Assembly (NCBI GenBank): GCA_022410635.1
Contig: JAJVDF010000001.1
Span: forward strand, 15,265,797 to 15,329,796
From: Tretioscincus oriximinensis
Taxonomy: Eukaryota > Chordata > Lepidosauria > Squamata > Gymnophthalmidae
Direction of reading: 5' to 3'
DNA: 64,000 nt
Part shown: positions 60,769-64,000 of the stretch, one piece after another
Layout of the letters: each line of letters begins with the position of its first letter
How positions within the stretch are numbered: position 1 is the first letter of the stretch
Notes under the pieces: model-generated
What the model saw: only the letters and a program-made list of their open reading frames with translations
Told to the model about the DNA's origin: nothing
Databases searched by the model: none
Position numbers and translations under genes: made by a program

Positions 60769-63045
60769 TTCTGCATAGCACTTTCCTTTGGATTTTCTAA
60801 TAAATTTGCATAATCCTGTACTTAAAGCCAATTTCAGTAAGAAAAGCTTTGATGTAGAAGCAGAAAACAGGAAAAAGCAGGAGAGCTGCATCAACACAAA
60901 GTTAAAAGAAGTGGATCAAATATAGCATAGTGGGAATAGGAAATACTAGAGTTCCCACTCTACTACTTCCAAGACGTTTTTGATCTGATTTTTTAAATGT
61001 ATATTTCTCTTTCTATATGCAGCCATAGTAAGTCTGTAGCAAACCACAATATAATGTTGAAACAGCCGCATGAGGCTTGAAAACGTTAATTTACACCTTT
61101 ATGCTATTAAACTTTTTGGTTTCATATTACCTGCATTTTCGACTAAAAATACAAGGTGTCAGCCTTGGCTCAGAAATTGGCTAGCTGTTTCTAATTTAGA
61201 ATTTAGGGTACCCTCCATATGCAGAAATTCCACAATTTTCCCAAGACTATGGCTAGGTGCAAACCTTGACTTAAAAAACGTTACTATGCTATAATCTGGA
61301 ATATAGCAATCACGTGTCTGTTCACACCAAACGTGTATATTCCGTGACCAATGCCCCAGTTCCGATTTCGTGACAGTGCAGTCCAAGATTTTTTTTATTA
61401 CTTGCAACTGCCAATAGAAACAACTGCTGTGTTCTCAATTGTTTTATCATCTCACGTCTAATTCGTGCACATGCATACGGTCGTGAGAACACGGGGATTC
61501 TCCGGAATGATGCCTGAATATCTGAGCAATAATTTATTCTGGGAAAAAAAGCTTTTATTGCTGGTCAACTACTGAAAAACACTTAGCACTTGGGCCCGGG
61601 ACATCCTGATTGCGCTACAACAAATGAGGCAGGAAAGCATATGGTGAAAATGCCCACATATCCATAGCAATTACAATACTGCATAGTAATAGAATATGGA
61701 GTAAATATCCCAAAATAGTGATATTATGGAAAATCCAGAACTAACTCTGCTCTTTAGTTTCTAAAAGCCATAAAGATTCCCCCTCAAAACAAAAGTCTCA
61801 GTGTAGCACTTTTGTATTAGAAAGGGGTTGAATTTTGAGATAATTTTTCCTCCCCTGATTTGGAGGCAGGAGGCAAAAAAGCAAAATCCTTGTGTCTCAT
61901 GTTGAAAACGTTTCCTCTCTTTTCTGCCTCCCCCTTTCTTTTAAAAATGTTGTATGTATACTAATAATTTTATGATAGCATATGATCGTTTACTAATTGG
62001 TATGGCCTTTTAATTGTGATGGAAAGGACCAGTCATAAAAATTGAGTAAAAAGAATTGAGGAAGTATTATTAATCATTGTTTGCAGAACACATGGAAGAA
62101 ATATTTTTAATGGATTTTAAATCAATACATTATTTTTCTTACCCAAAGTATATCTACCACATTTTTAGAAAGGCATTGCAAAACTGGAGCAGGCTCAGCA
62201 TCGGTAGCAAGTCTGATGTAGAGCCTAGTGGTTAAAGAGGAAATAACCCTATTTGTGGCTTTGGAAAGTGGCATTTCTGCAGCCTCTTGTGGGTCTGGCC
62301 TTCACAGTCTTCCCACTCAGTCTTCAGGCACACTCAGGAGGCTGAGAGAGGAGCTATAATTTGAGCTTGCAGATATATGGAAGCTCAATCTTGCAGTTCT
62401 CATCATTCCATGTTTTATAATCTGGAAAAAGAATGGAGAATTGGGCACAAAATTACATGACTTGCTTTGTTGGCTCTTTGGAGTTAATAAGGAGGAAAAT
62501 GACACCTAAAGCAGAAGAAAAACCTAAGGAAGGCACCTTTCATAAAAGAGATAGTGAGGTTGCGCCAACTGTAAGATACCCTGTTCTCTCAAGCGATGAT
62601 TGTGGTTTTGAGTGTATTCCTTTGCAGTCCTTATTAGGATGGTTGAGCAAGGAGTCCAGATTTTCACAGCAGCCCTTCTCTTTCCTAGAATGCTGACTTG
62701 GGATATCTTTACTCCCTCAGGAATTGAGGAGAAAGAGTTCCTCAGGACTGGTCATGGAGAAGGACATTTATAAAGTAAGCCATACTGGTTAAGAAAAAGT
62801 TCCAACTGAATATTATTTGCATTTTGCTGTTTGGACAAGAAATTGAAGGGGAACGTTATGCAGTTGAATGCCAGTTACTTTAAGATTACCACAGATCTTA
62901 GGGATGTAATCTGGAAAATCAAGGTGTGTTCTAGGAATTTTGGTTTGGCAAATTGGTTTTTAAAGTTGGCAGACTTGAGTTTCTTTTCTGTCTCCTCCCT
63001 TACATGTGCACTGTGCCTTTTCCTCCTATTACAAGCACTGGAACT
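60769..63045. other. Unassigned AT-rich DNA
   Basis: No gene, RNA or clear repeat recognised on either strand. Confidence 0.4.
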
Positions 63046-63331
63046 GAAAGAAGAAGAAGAAGAAGAACTCGGTTCTTATACCCCGCTTTTCTCACCTTTC
63101 AAAGGGACTCAAAGCTTACAAGGATCTTCCCCACCAGGCTATGGTGGTTCCCATGTATCTACTTGCAGTCAGTTGCAATTTCTTGCAATTCATGCTTTCA
63201 AATAGCTGGGTTGGCTAGAGCTACAGGCTAGTGGAAGGTGCTCACCGCTCCCCACTTCCAACACAGGGCTTCGAAACCCCATCTCCCAGGCAAGAGACGA
63301 GTTCCTAAGCAACTGAGCTATCCGTGCCTGA
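63046..63331 (-). mobile_element. Second tRNA-derived SINE family (minus)
   Basis: Nearly the same as the copy at 21246-21562, with a short internal deletion. The B box GGTTTCGAAGCCC is intact. Confidence 0.78.
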
Positions 63332-64000
63332 AGCATACTAGTACTGGAGTCCAGTACCATTTCAGTGGTCTAGGTGGTGGTGATGCTAAATACCCTTCTG
63401 TTCCTGGGTCTCCAGGGAACAACAGTGCTGTAGCCCCTGATGGTGGGCTGCACAGATCAGTTGGTGCTTATCCCGTCTCCACAATCCTGGCCAATAATGT
63501 CTGGGTCTAGGAAGACTGGGAGAGAAGGGAGGGGCAGGACAGGGGCTAGGGGATTGAGGAGGCAGGATAGAACTGAGGGGGCCTGGGAAGGAAAGGGATC
63601 ATAGCTTGGTAGGGATTTGACCTCCCCGATCATTANATTTAAAATGTGGTGACCTTAAGTTATTTAATCAACTATGAAAATAAGGAACTGAGAAAGAGCC
63701 TAACAGGATGTTAGGATTTTATAACTTACAGGGTTTCCCAGTGAATTTATTGAAGTGCTATGAATTTTAGAGACGTCATGATGGACTGCGTTTATGAATT
63801 TTCTTTTTAACAGTTATATGAAACCTTGAAATTACACACCTCCCACTTTGCTTCCTTCTACCTTTCACCTCCTTCCCTCTCTCTCTTCCTTCCATAGAAG
63901 CAGCTTTGAAGATCATGGGGGTGGGGTGATGTCCGTGGGGTTTTCTTAAAACAGACAGGACTGTGAACTTTCACCATATAAAGTATCCTATTCTAGGTGC
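63332..64000. other. Unassigned end of window
   Basis: Nothing recognised apart from a pyrimidine-rich patch near 63850-63895. Confidence 0.4.

Overview
This window is nuclear DNA from a vertebrate, most likely a squamate reptile (a lizard rather than a bird or turtle). The evidence is intron-split vertebrate genes embedded in a dense mix of Sauria-type tRNA SINEs, BovB/RTE, CR1/L3 and L1 LINE fragments, hAT and Tc1/mariner-like short DNA transposons, and a Sushi-like Ty3/gypsy retrotransposon. Species cannot be named from sequence alone. Scattered single N bases look like assembly ambiguities.

Left third (1-24 kb): two conserved genes on the minus strand in the same order as in human 22q13. 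TYMP (thymidine phosphorylase) is present as its first five coding exons (767-10666) and runs off the left edge. ODF3B (CIMAP1B, a SHIPPO-repeat sperm-tail/axoneme protein) is complete, with six coding exons (16700-20964) giving 252 codons plus stop, an upstream 5'UTR splice site and a CpG-rich likely promoter at about 23.15-23.66 kb. Introns hold CR1 debris, tRNA-SINEs and short DNA transposons.

Middle (24-32 kb): no gene recognised. It holds CR1 copies, a decayed BovB reverse-transcriptase end, a hAT element nested in a CR1 copy with a clean 8-bp target duplication, an L1 3' end on the minus strand, and a four-copy 74-bp tandem repeat.

Right half (32-58 kb): C-type lectin territory. A minus-strand type II transmembrane C-type-lectin-like receptor has five exons with matching splice phases (cytoplasmic 42895-43129, membrane 36624-36722, stalk 35594-35692, CTLD 33461-33621 and 32182-32324); its last CTLD exon was not found. 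A Sushi-like gypsy element sits in its first intron. A lone minus-strand lectin-domain exon (about 48.46-48.56 kb) has a stop near its 5' end and looks like a relic. On the plus strand a complete five-exon secreted C-type lectin (54848-57351, 162 aa) keeps the EPN and WND calcium/sugar motifs. From 57.5 kb to the end only repeats were recognised.

The genes do not form a pathway: TYMP is pyrimidine salvage, ODF3B is ciliary, and the lectins are probably immune or secretory. No wholly new system was found. The most useful observations are the lectin cluster beside TYMP-ODF3B, several transposon copies defined by their target duplications, an X-box-like site in the ODF3B CpG region, and a perfect 19-bp fold-back at a CR1 5' junction.
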